DNA of 44,667 nt from Bradyrhizobiaceae bacterium (lineage in GTDB: Bacteria > Pseudomonadota > Alphaproteobacteria > Rhizobiales > Xanthobacteraceae). Of this stretch, positions 25,239-33,989 are shown one piece after another; position 1 is the stretch's first letter; every line of letters starts with the position of its first letter. The stretch spans positions 1-44,667 of the forward strand of contig JAEULX010000146.1 of assembly GCA_016793685.1 (NCBI GenBank), given 5' to 3'. Below the pieces are notes generated by a model that made no database searches, was not told where the DNA came from, and saw only the letters and a program-made list of their open reading frames with translations. A program made the translations under genes and the position numbers.

Positions 25239-26393
25239 ATGGCTCTCGACCAGCAGACCCTAGATGCGCTTCTCGAAACGGTGGCGCGCTTCGTACGCAA
25301 CCGTCTTGTTCCCCTCGAGGCGTCGGTCGCGGAAAACGACGCCGTGCCCGAGGACGTCATCGCCGAGATGCGCGACCTCGGCCTGTTCGGCTTTGCAATT
25401 CCCGAGGAGTATGGCGGCCTCGGCCTGACGATGGAGGAAGAGGTCCGTCTCGCCTTCGAGCTTGGACAAACGTCGCCGGCGTTCCGCTCGCTTATCGGCA
25501 CCAACAACGGCATCGGCGCCCAGGGCATCATCGCGGACGGCACGGAGGAGCAGAAACAACGCTACCTGCCGCGTCTCGCCTCCGGCGAGATCATCGGCTC
25601 CTTCGCGCTGACCGAGCCCGGGGCCGGATCGGATGCGGCGTCGCTAAAGACCAGCGCCCGCCGCGAGGACGGAGAATACGTCCTCAACGGCACCAAGCGG
25701 TACATCACCAACGCACCCGAAGCCAGTATCTTCACGGTCTTTGCCCGGACCGACCCCGCCTCAAGGGGCGCCAACGGTGTGTCGGCTTTCATCGTCGAAG
25801 CGGACTCGCCGGGGCTGTCGCTCGGCAAACCGGACAGGAAGATGGGACAGCGCGGCACTCACACTACGGACGTCATGTTCGACGACTGCCGGATCCCGGC
25901 AAGCGCTCTTCTCGGCGGGGTCGAGGGACAGGGCTTCAAGACCGCGATGAAGGTGCTGGATCGCGGCCGCCTGCACATCGCCGCCGTCAGCGTCGGCCTT
26001 TCCGAGCGGCTGATCGCCGACAGCCTTCGCTACGCCATGGACCGAAGCCAGTTCGGCAAGCCGATCGCTGAGTTCCAGCTCATCCAAGCGATGCTGGCGG
26101 ACAGCAAGGCCGAGTCGTACGCCGCACGCTGCATGGTTCTTGATGCCGCTAGGCGGCGTGACCGGGGCGAGCGGGTCAGCACCGAGGCGGGGTGCTGCAA
26201 GCTGTTCGCGACCGAAATGGTCGGCCGGGTCGCCGACCGGGCGGTGCAGATCTACGGTGGCGCGGGCTACATCGCCGACTACGGCGTCGAGCGGTTCTAC
26301 CGCGACGTCAGGCTGCTGCGGATCTACGAAGGGACGACCCAGATCCAGCAGCTGGTGATCGCCCGCAACATGATCCGCGAGGCGCAGGCGTGA
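25239..26393 (+). CDS. Acyl-CoA dehydrogenase
   Basis: This 384-residue FAD enzyme introduces a 2,3 double bond in an acyl-CoA. The FAD/substrate motifs FALTEPGAGSDAASL and YVLNGTKRYITNAPEAS and the catalytic glutamate in LLRIYEGTTQIQQL are all present. It is a normal short-chain-type family member, distinct from gcdH. The opening upstream overlaps the IclR gene; the ATG at 25239 is the sensible start. It is coupled to the acyl-CoA ligase through a GTGA overlap. This suggests it oxidises the CoA ester made by that ligase. Confidence 0.93.
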   Translation: MALDQQTLDALLETVARFVRNRLVPLEASVAENDAVPEDVIAEMRDLGLFGFAIPEEYGGLGLTMEEEVRLAFELGQTSPAFRSLIGTNNGIGAQGIIADGTEEQKQRYLPRLASGEIIGSFALTEPGAGSDAASLKTSARREDGEYVLNGTKRYITNAPEASIFTVFARTDPASRGANGVSAFIVEADSPGLSLGKPDRKMGQRGTHTTDVMFDDCRIPASALLGGVEGQGFKTAMKVLDRGRLHIAAVSVGLSERLIADSLRYAMDRSQFGKPIAEFQLIQAMLADSKAESYAARCMVLDAARRRDRGERVSTEAGCCKLFATEMVGRVADRAVQIYGGAGYIADYGVERFYRDVRLLRIYEGTTQIQQLVIARNMIREAQA

Positions 26394-27952
26394 GCGTCAT
26401 CGCGCACGATCTCGCCGCGCTGCCGAAGCGCATCGCGCACCCGGCGCTGCACTGGGCGGACACAACGCCCGATGCGCCGGCCCTGGCCACGGCCGAACGT
26501 GGCCTGACCTACCGCGAGCTGCGGTCGGCGATCGGCGAAGCCAGGAGGCTGCTGGGCGAGATGGGGGTGCGATCCGGCGATCGGGTCATGATTGTTGGCG
26601 AGAACGGGATCGCAATGGTTGTCCTGATCTTCGCGATCAGCGAGCTGGACGCCTGGTCGGTGATCGTCAACGGCCGCCTGTCGGGGCGCGAGCTCGCCGC
26701 CATCGAGACTCACTGCCGGCCGCGGCGTATCCTCTATACGGTGGATGACTCCGCGGACGCCGAGACCCATGCCGCCCAAAGCGGGGCCCGACCCTTACGC
26801 ATCGGCGCGGTCGCGTCGGCAGCGGCGGGCGCTCTCGCCCCGTGCGACGCAGAGCCCACGCATGCCGGCGGCGAGCGTCAGGTCGCTGCGCTGATCTACA
26901 CCTCCGGCACAACGGGCGATCCGCGCGGGGTCATGCTAACCCATCGCAACCTCCTTTACATCGCCTCCGTCTCCGGCAAGCAACGCGGCCTGTGCGCCGG
27001 CGACCGCGTCTACGGCGTGCTGCCCATCGCCCACGTTTTCGGACTGGCCTCGACCTTTCTCGGCACGATCTACGCCGGCGGCTGCCTGGAGACGGTTCCA
27101 CGCTTCGATCCCGCGCTCGTTGTCGCGGCGCTTCAGCGCGGAATCACCGTCCTGCAGGGCGTGCCGGTCATGTACGCACGGTTGCTCGAGTATGCCGAGA
27201 TCCACGGCGCCCGGCTCGCCGGCACCCGCCTTCGCTACCTCTCGGCGGGTGGCGCTCCCCTGGACCTGGGCCTGAAGCAGCGCGTCGAGCGGGCCTTCGG
27301 ACTGCCGCTGAACAACGGCTACGGGTTGACCGAATGCTCGCCCACCGTGGCGCAGACGCGGATGGATGCGCCGCGGGATGACGAGTCCGTCGGCCCGCCG
27401 CTGCCCGGTCTGGAAACGCGTATTGTCGACGAGGACGGGCGCGACGTGGAGACGGGGGCAGTCGGGGAGCTGTGGGTGCGCGGCCCCAACGTCATGGCCG
27501 GCTACTACCGCGATGCGGATGCCACGGCGGCCGCAATCACCGCCGATGGATGGCTCAGGAGCGGCGATCTTGCGCGGCGCGATCCGGTCGATCCGGACGG
27601 CAGCCTGTTCATCGTCGGCCGCAGGAAGGAACTGATCGTTCACTCCGGGTTCAACGTCTATCCGGCCGAGGTCGAGGGCGTACTCAGCCTTCACCCCGAG
27701 GTGACCGTCGCGGCGGTCGTCGGCAAGTCCGCGGCCAGCAACGAGGACGTCTTCGCGTTCGTGCAGGTCGTGCCGGGCAGCGCCGTCTCCGAGGCGGACC
27801 TGAAACAGTTCGCTGCGAAGAGGCTGGCTCCCTACAAGGTGCCGGGACGGATCGTGAGGCTTGAGTCGCTTCCCGCCTCGTCCACCGGCAAGATACTCAA
27901 GAAGGAACTTGTGAAGCAGGCGCGAGGGATGGAGCCGGAAAGCATACCTTGA
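26390..27952 (+). CDS. Acyl-CoA synthetase (AMP-forming)
   Basis: This 520-residue enzyme activates a carboxylic acid with ATP and CoA. The P-loop-like motif LIYTSGTTGDPRGVMLTHRN, NNGYGLTECSP, GWLRSGDLARRD and the catalytic lysine in SSTGKILKKELV follow in family order. It starts with GTG overlapping the dehydrogenase stop. The substrate cannot be read from sequence; fatty, aromatic or dicarboxylic acids are all possible. Its place between a dehydrogenase and a liv-type transporter suggests import, activation, then beta-oxidation of one acid. Confidence 0.92.
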   Translation: MSVIAHDLAALPKRIAHPALHWADTTPDAPALATAERGLTYRELRSAIGEARRLLGEMGVRSGDRVMIVGENGIAMVVLIFAISELDAWSVIVNGRLSGRELAAIETHCRPRRILYTVDDSADAETHAAQSGARPLRIGAVASAAAGALAPCDAEPTHAGGERQVAALIYTSGTTGDPRGVMLTHRNLLYIASVSGKQRGLCAGDRVYGVLPIAHVFGLASTFLGTIYAGGCLETVPRFDPALVVAALQRGITVLQGVPVMYARLLEYAEIHGARLAGTRLRYLSAGGAPLDLGLKQRVERAFGLPLNNGYGLTECSPTVAQTRMDAPRDDESVGPPLPGLETRIVDEDGRDVETGAVGELWVRGPNVMAGYYRDADATAAAITADGWLRSGDLARRDPVDPDGSLFIVGRRKELIVHSGFNVYPAEVEGVLSLHPEVTVAAVVGKSAASNEDVFAFVQVVPGSAVSEADLKQFAAKRLAPYKVPGRIVRLESLPASSTGKILKKELVKQARGMEPESIP

Positions 27953-28023
27953 AGGAAGACGAGAGTGCTCCTCCATGAGAAGGGGCCAGAGACCATAATA
28001 TCCGGAAGATCTGGGAGGAAAGA

Positions 28024-29196
28024 ATGATTGCTGCAATGCGAGGGTTTGCCGTCCTGGCGACTTGCCTTGTCCTGGCGCTGGGCCAAGCCAAGGCCGAGGA
28101 TTTTGTGCTCGGTTCGCACCTGCCGCTCACCGGTTCGCTGGCTCAGGTTGGCAATGGCATGCACGAGGGCATTCAGGTGGCGGTCGACCTGTTCAACCGC
28201 GAGAACCAAGGGCATCAGGTCAAGCTGAACACCATCGATGACGAGTCCAGCCCGGCGAAGGCGGTGGCCGCCGTCGAGAGGCTGGCCAGCGAAAGGGTCG
28301 TCGCCCTGAGCGGCGGCTACGGTTCGAACATCATCGGCCCGGCGTCGGAAGCCGCCGCCAAGGCCAAGCTCGTCTACATCACCTCCGGCGGCGTCGGACC
28401 GGAACTGTCGCAGCGCGGCCTCGAATACTTTTTCCGTATCAACAACACGGAAGGCTACTCGAAGGCGGTGACCGGGCTCATCGATGACATGGGCGTCAAA
28501 AAGGTCTCCATTGTCTACAACAACAAGGAGGCGACGACCGACCTTGCCCGCACCGTCGAGAAAACCCTGTCGGACGCGGGGATCAAGGTCTCGTCGCTAG
28601 CGTTCGACGGCGGCCACGCGGATTTCAAGCCGCTCATCAACAAGGTTAAGCTTCAGGACCATCCCGATCTCATCCTGATGTCGGGATACGAGAACGACTA
28701 CATCGGCATTCTCCGCGCCGGGAATGTCCTGAAGCCGGACATCAAGGCGATTGTTGGCGTCTGGTCGCTGGCCACCTCCGAGATGAACAATAAGTTCAAC
28801 GATCTCGTTCAATACGTCTACGGAACATCCATGCTGCCGTATCCGGCCGAGTTCGCGACGCCGGAAGCGAAGCTGTTCGCCGAGACCTACGAAAAGCTGT
28901 ACGGCAAGGCTCCCGATTACCTCGGCCAGTTCGGCTACGTGCAGACCCGGCTGCTGCTGCAGGCGGTGCTGCGCGCCGAGAACGACGGCACGCTGGGCAA
29001 GGGCGGGCTCGCCGACGAACTGAGGAAGACGGACGAGGAGACGCTGATCGGCCGCGTGAAGTTCGACAAGAACGGCGACAACCCTGAATTCGCCCAGCGC
29101 ATGGGCCAGCACCAGGGCAACAAGGTCGTTCTCGTCTGGCCGGCCAAAGCAGCCACGGGAAAGATGGTGTTCCCGGCAACGCCCTGGTCGAAGTAG
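28024..29196 (+). CDS. ABC transporter substrate-binding protein (branched-chain/aromatic acid type)
   Basis: A 390-residue periplasmic binding protein. A Sec signal peptide ends at GQAKA (about residue 24) and is followed by DFVLGSHLPLTGSLAQVGNGM, typical of LivK/Urt/aromatic-acid receptors. ELKVNTIDD-like and ITSGGVG segments fit the fold. A strong GGGAGGAAAG ribosome site precedes the ATG. It opens the transporter operon. Proteins of this family often bind aromatic or dicarboxylic acids in catabolic clusters, so the ligand is probably the acid activated by the neighbouring ligase. Confidence 0.92.
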   Translation: MIAAMRGFAVLATCLVLALGQAKAEDFVLGSHLPLTGSLAQVGNGMHEGIQVAVDLFNRENQGHQVKLNTIDDESSPAKAVAAVERLASERVVALSGGYGSNIIGPASEAAAKAKLVYITSGGVGPELSQRGLEYFFRINNTEGYSKAVTGLIDDMGVKKVSIVYNNKEATTDLARTVEKTLSDAGIKVSSLAFDGGHADFKPLINKVKLQDHPDLILMSGYENDYIGILRAGNVLKPDIKAIVGVWSLATSEMNNKFNDLVQYVYGTSMLPYPAEFATPEAKLFAETYEKLYGKAPDYLGQFGYVQTRLLLQAVLRAENDGTLGKGGLADELRKTDEETLIGRVKFDKNGDNPEFAQRMGQHQGNKVVLVWPAKAATGKMVFPATPWSK

Positions 29197-29209
29197 CAAG
29201 ATGGCGCCG

Positions 29210-29236
29210 CCGGACGCCGCGCGGAGCGGCGTCCGG
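29210..29236 (+). terminator. Attenuator-type hairpin after the binding-protein gene
   Basis: CCGGACGCCGC (29210-29220) and GCGGCGTCCGG (29226-29236) form a perfect 11-bp stem with a 5-nt loop. No T-run follows. It sits between the receptor and permease genes, where such stems often give partial termination or protect the upstream mRNA. The receptor would then be made in excess of the membrane parts. Confidence 0.6.
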
Positions 29237-29286
29237 ATGCGGCCTAGATCAACCTGCCTTCGGACGCGGCAGGCATAAGGTGCGCG

Positions 29287-30162
29287 GTGTTTGAACTCGG
29301 TTTGCAGGCGATCTACTCCGGCGTCCTGACGGGCGGTTACTACGCGCTCGTCGCTCTCGGTCTGGCCCTCGTCTTCGGCACGATGAGGGTGATCAACTTG
29401 GCCCACGGCGAGCTTGTCCTGCTCGCCGCGTACGTCGCCTACAGCGCGGAGGTGCACCTTGCCATCTCACCCATCGCGGCCATCCCGCTTTCGCTCGTCG
29501 TCGTTAGTCTGGTGGCGGTTCTCGTCTACGTCCTGCTCAGCCACATCACCAGGGACAGAGAGCTCAATTCCCTGATCCTCACCTATGGCCTCGGCATCGT
29601 GCTCACCAACCTGATGCTGCTGATCTGGTCGGCCGATATCCGCTCGACGACGGCGACATGGTTCCAGGAAGGTGCGGTTCTGGGGGACACGCTCTACAGC
29701 AGCCGGTCTGAGGTCATCTTCTTCCTTGTCAGTCTCGTGCTCGTCGCGGGCCTGTGGTTCTGGCTGACGCGGTCATGGCATGGCCGCGCCGTGCGCGCCG
29801 TCTCTTCCAACCGGGACGCCGCGATGCTGATGGGCGTCAACCCGCGGACGACCGAGGTTCTGTCCTTTCTCGTCGCCGGCCTGCTAGCCACCTTCGCCGG
29901 CATCGCGCTCTACACCGGAAAGACCATTGATCCTCCGCTGGGGCACGCGCTGACCATCAAGGCCTTCATCATTACGGTGCTCGCCGGCATGGGATCGATC
30001 CCCGGCGTCCTGCTGGGGGCGATGCTGATCGGCATCACCGAGGCGCTGACGATTAGCTTCGTCAGCACCTCCCTGCAGGACCTTGCCGGCATGGTGCTCT
30101 TTCTGGCAGTGCTCCTGCTCCGTCCTCAGGGCCTGTTCGGCTTTGGCACGCGAAGGGGCTGA
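29287..30162 (+). CDS. livH: LivH-type ABC permease
   Basis: A 291-residue permease with about eight hydrophobic segments. GALVFGTMRVINLAHGE-like sequence near the N-terminus (LVFGTMRVINLAHGELVLLAA) and the EAA-like loop SSNRDAAMLMGVNPRTTEV mark the LivH family. The C-terminal FLAVLLLRPQGLFG is also typical. The start is GTG with an AAGG ribosome site. The stop overlaps the livM ATG (TGATG). Confidence 0.92.
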   Translation: MFELGLQAIYSGVLTGGYYALVALGLALVFGTMRVINLAHGELVLLAAYVAYSAEVHLAISPIAAIPLSLVVVSLVAVLVYVLLSHITRDRELNSLILTYGLGIVLTNLMLLIWSADIRSTTATWFQEGAVLGDTLYSSRSEVIFFLVSLVLVAGLWFWLTRSWHGRAVRAVSSNRDAAMLMGVNPRTTEVLSFLVAGLLATFAGIALYTGKTIDPPLGHALTIKAFIITVLAGMGSIPGVLLGAMLIGITEALTISFVSTSLQDLAGMVLFLAVLLLRPQGLFGFGTRRG

Positions 30163-31121
30163 TGCAACAGAGAACGATCATAACCATCGGCTTTGTCGTC
30201 CTCTTCTACGGGGCGGTTCCCGCGGCGTTCGGCAGCACCGACTACGTGATAAGCTCCATCGTCGCCGCGCTGACAATCGCCGGTACCGCCGTTGCCTGGG
30301 CTTTGCTCGGCAATCTCGGCGGCATGGTGAGCTTCGGACACGCCGCGTTTTTCGGCGTCGGAGCCTATGTCTCAGCGTTGCTGACCATGAACGCAGGCTG
30401 GCCGGTGTTCGCTGCCATAATCGCCGGAGGCGCGGGTGCGAGTATCGCTTCGGTCGCGATCATGCCGGCGCTTCGCCTTCGCGGCCCCTACTTCGCGCTC
30501 GCCGTTCTGGCCTACGCGGGAATCTTCCGCATCCTCGCGACTGAGATGGAGGGCATCACCCGCGGCGCCGCCGGATTGCTGAGCATCCCGCGATTGCCGA
30601 CCATCCTCGGCTTCGACCTTGGCACCAACATCGGCAGCTACTACGTCATCCTGACGATCGTGCTGGCGGCGATGGCGGCTTACGCCTGGATTAGGCGCAG
30701 CGAAATCGGCTTTGCCCTGCTCGCCATGCATGAGACCGAGGACGCCACACGCATTCTCGGCGTCCCCAGCACCCGGCTCAAGGCGATGATGCTGGTGCTG
30801 TCAGCCTTCATTACAGGAATCGTCGGCGCCTTCAACGCGCATCACATCAGTTTTCTCGATCCGGACTATGCTTTCTCCGGCGTATGGACGGTGCTGCCGA
30901 TCGTCGCCGCGATCTTCGGCGGCTTCCGGACGGTGTCCGGGCCCTTCATCGGCGCACTGGCGATCTACCTGCTCGACCAGTTCGTCTTTAAAAGCCTCCT
31001 CCCGACGGGGCATCAGATCATCCTCGGCGCCGCGCTCGGCACGATGATCCTGCTGAGCCCGGACGGGCTTGTGCCTCTGCTCGGCCGCGGCCTTGGGAAG
31101 AAGCGTCATGCTGCGACTTGA
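30162..31121 (+). CDS. livM: LivM-type ABC permease
   Basis: A 319-residue second permease with eight or more membrane segments. LLGNLGGMVSFGHAAFFGVGAY and GPYFALAVLAYAGIFR are LivM signatures. The cytoplasmic loop MHETEDATRILGVPSTRLKA contacts the ATPases, and the end LSPDGLVPLLGRGL is typical. It overlaps livH by one base (TGATG) and livG by 14 bp. Confidence 0.92.
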   Translation: MQQRTIITIGFVVLFYGAVPAAFGSTDYVISSIVAALTIAGTAVAWALLGNLGGMVSFGHAAFFGVGAYVSALLTMNAGWPVFAAIIAGGAGASIASVAIMPALRLRGPYFALAVLAYAGIFRILATEMEGITRGAAGLLSIPRLPTILGFDLGTNIGSYYVILTIVLAAMAAYAWIRRSEIGFALLAMHETEDATRILGVPSTRLKAMMLVLSAFITGIVGAFNAHHISFLDPDYAFSGVWTVLPIVAAIFGGFRTVSGPFIGALAIYLLDQFVFKSLLPTGHQIILGAALGTMILLSPDGLVPLLGRGLGKKRHAAT

Positions 31122-31824
31122 GAACATCACAGTCGGGTTCGGTGGGCTTACCGCCCTCGCCAACGTCACTCTGGAGGTCGGCGCGCGTGAGTTGGTCGGG
31201 CTCGTCGGTCCGAACGGCGCGGGCAAGACCACCCTGTTCAACGTGATTTCAGGCTTAGCGCGTCCGAAAGCGGGGACGGCGAGCTTCAACTCGGTGAACC
31301 TGCTGCGCAAGCCCGTTCAGGCGCGTGCGCGCATCGGCATCGCTCGCACGTTCCAGATCCCGCAGCCTCTGCATGAGCTGACGGTCCGCCAGAACCTGAT
31401 CGTCGCTCAGACGTTCGGCGCAGGGCACCGGAACGCCCGGCGCATCGACGAGATTCTCGATTTCATCGGCCTGAAGCGCAAGGCGGAGGAGAATGCCGCC
31501 GACGGCCTGGCGCTGAGCGAACACAAGGCGCTCGAGGTCGGCAAGGCGCTGGCGACCGAGCCAAAGCTGATCCTGCTCGACGAGGTCCTCGCTGGGCTGG
31601 AAACAGCCGGCAAGCGACAGTTCATGCAAACGCTCAAACGCATGCACCAGGAGGCCGGTCTCGCGATCATTATCATCGAGCACGATATCGAAACCATCCT
31701 GGCCCTATGCCAGCGCGCTGTTGTGCTCGACTTCGGCAAGGTGATCGCCGACCAGACGCCGGAGGAGATCTTCCGCAACCCGGCCGTGATGAGGAGCTAT
31801 ACCGGTGCAACACCCGGCGCTTGA
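31108..31824 (+). CDS. livG: LivG-type ABC ATPase
   Basis: A 238-residue ATPase. Walker A GPNGAGKTTLF, Walker B LILLDEVLAGLE and the switch histidine in IIIEHDIET are present. The ABC signature is unusual: LSEHKALEVGKAL stands where most LivG proteins have an LSYGDQ-like sequence, so the glycine of the C-loop is missing. Related acid transporters can also have weak signatures here. The ATG at 31108 is chosen over an upstream frame inside livM. It pairs with livF, whose signature is intact. Confidence 0.92.
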   Translation: MLRLENITVGFGGLTALANVTLEVGARELVGLVGPNGAGKTTLFNVISGLARPKAGTASFNSVNLLRKPVQARARIGIARTFQIPQPLHELTVRQNLIVAQTFGAGHRNARRIDEILDFIGLKRKAEENAADGLALSEHKALEVGKALATEPKLILLDEVLAGLETAGKRQFMQTLKRMHQEAGLAIIIIEHDIETILALCQRAVVLDFGKVIADQTPEEIFRNPAVMRSYTGATPGA

Positions 31825-32530
31825 GGTCAGGGAGGTTCAGGCGGGCTACGGCCCCATCAACGTCCTGTGGGATGTAAGCGCGGCGGCTCGGGCCGGCACG
31901 ACGACGACAATCCTCGGGCCGAACGGCGCGGGCAAGACGACACTGCTGCGCGCGATCATGGGACTAGTCAAGGTCCGCAGCGGCGCCATCGAGATCGATG
32001 GACAACCCCGCACCGGCAACGCGACCTGGGACATGGTCCGCGACGGGGTGATCCTGGTGCCCGAGGGCCGGTTGATCTTTCGCGACATGACGGTCGAGGA
32101 CAACCTTCTGATGGGAGCCTATCCCGCGCGCAGCAGGCCGCGCGCAGCAAGCAATCTGGACGACGTCTACCAGCTCCTCCCGCGCCTGAAGGAGCGGCGC
32201 CGGCAGCTCGCTGGTTCACTATCAGGCGGCGAGGCACAGATGGTCGCCATCGGTCGGGGATTAATGGAAGAGCCGCAGATCTTCCTGATCGATGAGCCGT
32301 CCCTTGGTCTTGCACCGGTAGTCGTCGACGAGATATTCGCCATCCTGAGAAAGCAGAAGGAGCTCGGCCGCACGATCGTCCTCGTCGAGCAGAACACGCA
32401 CATGGCCCTTTCGCTCGCCGACCACGTCTACCTGATGCAGAGCGGCAGGATCATTCTGTCCAGGACCGCAGGCGAGATTGATATCAACCACCTTCACGAT
32501 CTTTATTTCGCGCGCGAGACGGCGACGTGA
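31805..32530 (+). CDS. livF: LivF-type ABC ATPase
   Basis: A 241-residue ATPase with Walker A GPNGAGKTTLLR, an intact signature LSGGEAQMVAIGRGL, Walker B IFLIDEPSLGLAP and LVEQNTHMAL. These are typical of LivF. It starts with GTG inside the end of livG (20-bp overlap) and ends overlapping the thioesterase start (TGATG). It completes a five-part transporter: receptor, livH, livM, livG and livF. Confidence 0.93.
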   Translation: MQHPALEVREVQAGYGPINVLWDVSAAARAGTTTTILGPNGAGKTTLLRAIMGLVKVRSGAIEIDGQPRTGNATWDMVRDGVILVPEGRLIFRDMTVEDNLLMGAYPARSRPRAASNLDDVYQLLPRLKERRRQLAGSLSGGEAQMVAIGRGLMEEPQIFLIDEPSLGLAPVVVDEIFAILRKQKELGRTIVLVEQNTHMALSLADHVYLMQSGRIILSRTAGEIDINHLHDLYFARETAT

Positions 32531-32949
32531 TGGCCGATGCAGGTGGCGGCACGGGCTTTCAGGAGCTTATGGGCTACCGCCTGACCGACTGGCGGGAGGA
32601 TCTGGCGATCCTCGAGCTCGCACTCGGCGAACGCCATCTGAACCGGAGTGGCGTTATCCACGGCGGCGTGCTGATGTCGCTCCTGGACACCGCCTGCGGC
32701 TACGCCGGCTGCTTCTGTCCGGAACCGGGGCGGGTGCGCCGCGCCATGACCCTGTCGCTGACGGCAAACTTCGTGGCCCAGGTCAAAGGCGGCATCCTCA
32801 CGGCGGTTGGGCGCAAGCGCCCCGGCGGCGGCAGGATCTTCTTTTGCGATGGCGAGATCCGCGATGAGGGCCACACTGTCGTTGCCGTGGGCGTTGCGAC
32901 ATTCCGCTACCGCCAGGGTAGCGAACACATGTCGGGCGTCGCATCGTGA
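32530..32949 (+). CDS. PaaI-type hotdog thioesterase
   Basis: A 139-residue hotdog-fold protein. The segment NRSGVIHGGVLMSLLDTACGYAG carries the HGG motif and downstream aspartate of PaaI-type thioesterases. These hydrolyse acyl- or aryl-CoA esters that would trap CoA. The ATG overlaps the livF stop (TGATG). It probably rescues CoA when the pathway stalls. Confidence 0.87.
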   Translation: MADAGGGTGFQELMGYRLTDWREDLAILELALGERHLNRSGVIHGGVLMSLLDTACGYAGCFCPEPGRVRRAMTLSLTANFVAQVKGGILTAVGRKRPGGGRIFFCDGEIRDEGHTVVAVGVATFRYRQGSEHMSGVAS

Positions 32950-33989
32950 CTGTCCGACGCGCAGAGGAAGGCAAACCAGTTCAATTCAACACCCGCCTCA
33001 ACGCGCTCTTCGCGACCCGCCTGCCCATCGTCGCGGGCGGCTTGCAATGGCTGTCGAAGGCCGAGTACGTCGCGGCGGCGGTGAACGCCGGGGTGATGGG
33101 CTTCATTACCGCAGCCAGCTTCCCCGATGACGCGACGCTTCGCGCGGAGATCCGCCGCTGCCGGGAGCTGACGGGCGGCCGGGACTTTGGCGTCAACGTC
33201 TCGATGTTGCCAAAGCTCCCCAGCGGCGACCGGACCGACAGGATCATCGACATTGTCATTGACGAGGGTGTGCCGTTTGTTGAGACCTCCGGACGCAGTC
33301 CCGAGCTTTACGTCCGCCGTCTGCACGCTGCCGGTACCAGAATTATCCACAAGGTTCCTGCGGTCCGCTTCGCGCGCAAGGCAGAAGCGGTAGGCGTTGA
33401 CGCGGTGAGTGTGGTCGGCGCCGAATGCGGCGGCCATCCAGGAATGGACCTAATCGGTACCTTCGTCCAGGCAGCGATCGCCGCAAAATCCCTGTCAATC
33501 CCGCTCGCCGTCGGCGGCGGCGTCGGGACCGGCGCTCACCTGGTCGCGGCGCTTGCGCTCGGCGCGGACGGAGTGCTGATTGGTACGCGCTTTCTCGTCT
33601 CGGCCGAAATTCCCGCCCATCCAGACTACAAGCGCCACCTCGTTGAAGCGACGGAGACGGGAACCGACCTGATCCTCGCCTCTTTGCGCAATACCGCACG
33701 GGTGCTGCGCAACGAGACTGCCCGGATTGTTCGGGATCTGGAGATTCGCGGCGCCGGCGATATCGAAACGCTGCTGCCCTATGTCTCCGGCGAGGTCGGC
33801 CGCGAGGCTTACCGCACCGGCAAGGTTTCGCAAGGCGCGCTGTCGCTCGGCCAGTCCGTCGTCTTCGCCGACAGGGTCGAGCCGCTGGCGGACATCGTCG
33901 CTCGGATTGAGCGGGAGGCCACGGACGCGTTGGACCGCCTGGCGACACAATGCGGACGCGTCGCGAGGGAGAACGATCATGGGCTTTGA
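32946..33989 (+). CDS. Nitronate monooxygenase family FMN enzyme
   Basis: A 347-residue TIM-barrel flavoprotein. VVGAECGGHPGMD carries the active-site histidine, and LAVGGGVGTGAHLVAALALGADGVLIGTRFL is the FMN phosphate-binding region. The family includes nitronate monooxygenases but also FMN-dependent enoyl reductases and dehydrogenases, so true activity on nitroalkanes is not certain. It starts with GTG overlapping the thioesterase stop (GTGA). Its place in a CoA-ester operon could point to a detoxifying or reductase role. Confidence 0.87.
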   Translation: MTVRRAEEGKPVQFNTRLNALFATRLPIVAGGLQWLSKAEYVAAAVNAGVMGFITAASFPDDATLRAEIRRCRELTGGRDFGVNVSMLPKLPSGDRTDRIIDIVIDEGVPFVETSGRSPELYVRRLHAAGTRIIHKVPAVRFARKAEAVGVDAVSVVGAECGGHPGMDLIGTFVQAAIAAKSLSIPLAVGGGVGTGAHLVAALALGADGVLIGTRFLVSAEIPAHPDYKRHLVEATETGTDLILASLRNTARVLRNETARIVRDLEIRGAGDIETLLPYVSGEVGREAYRTGKVSQGALSLGQSVVFADRVEPLADIVARIEREATDALDRLATQCGRVARENDHGL

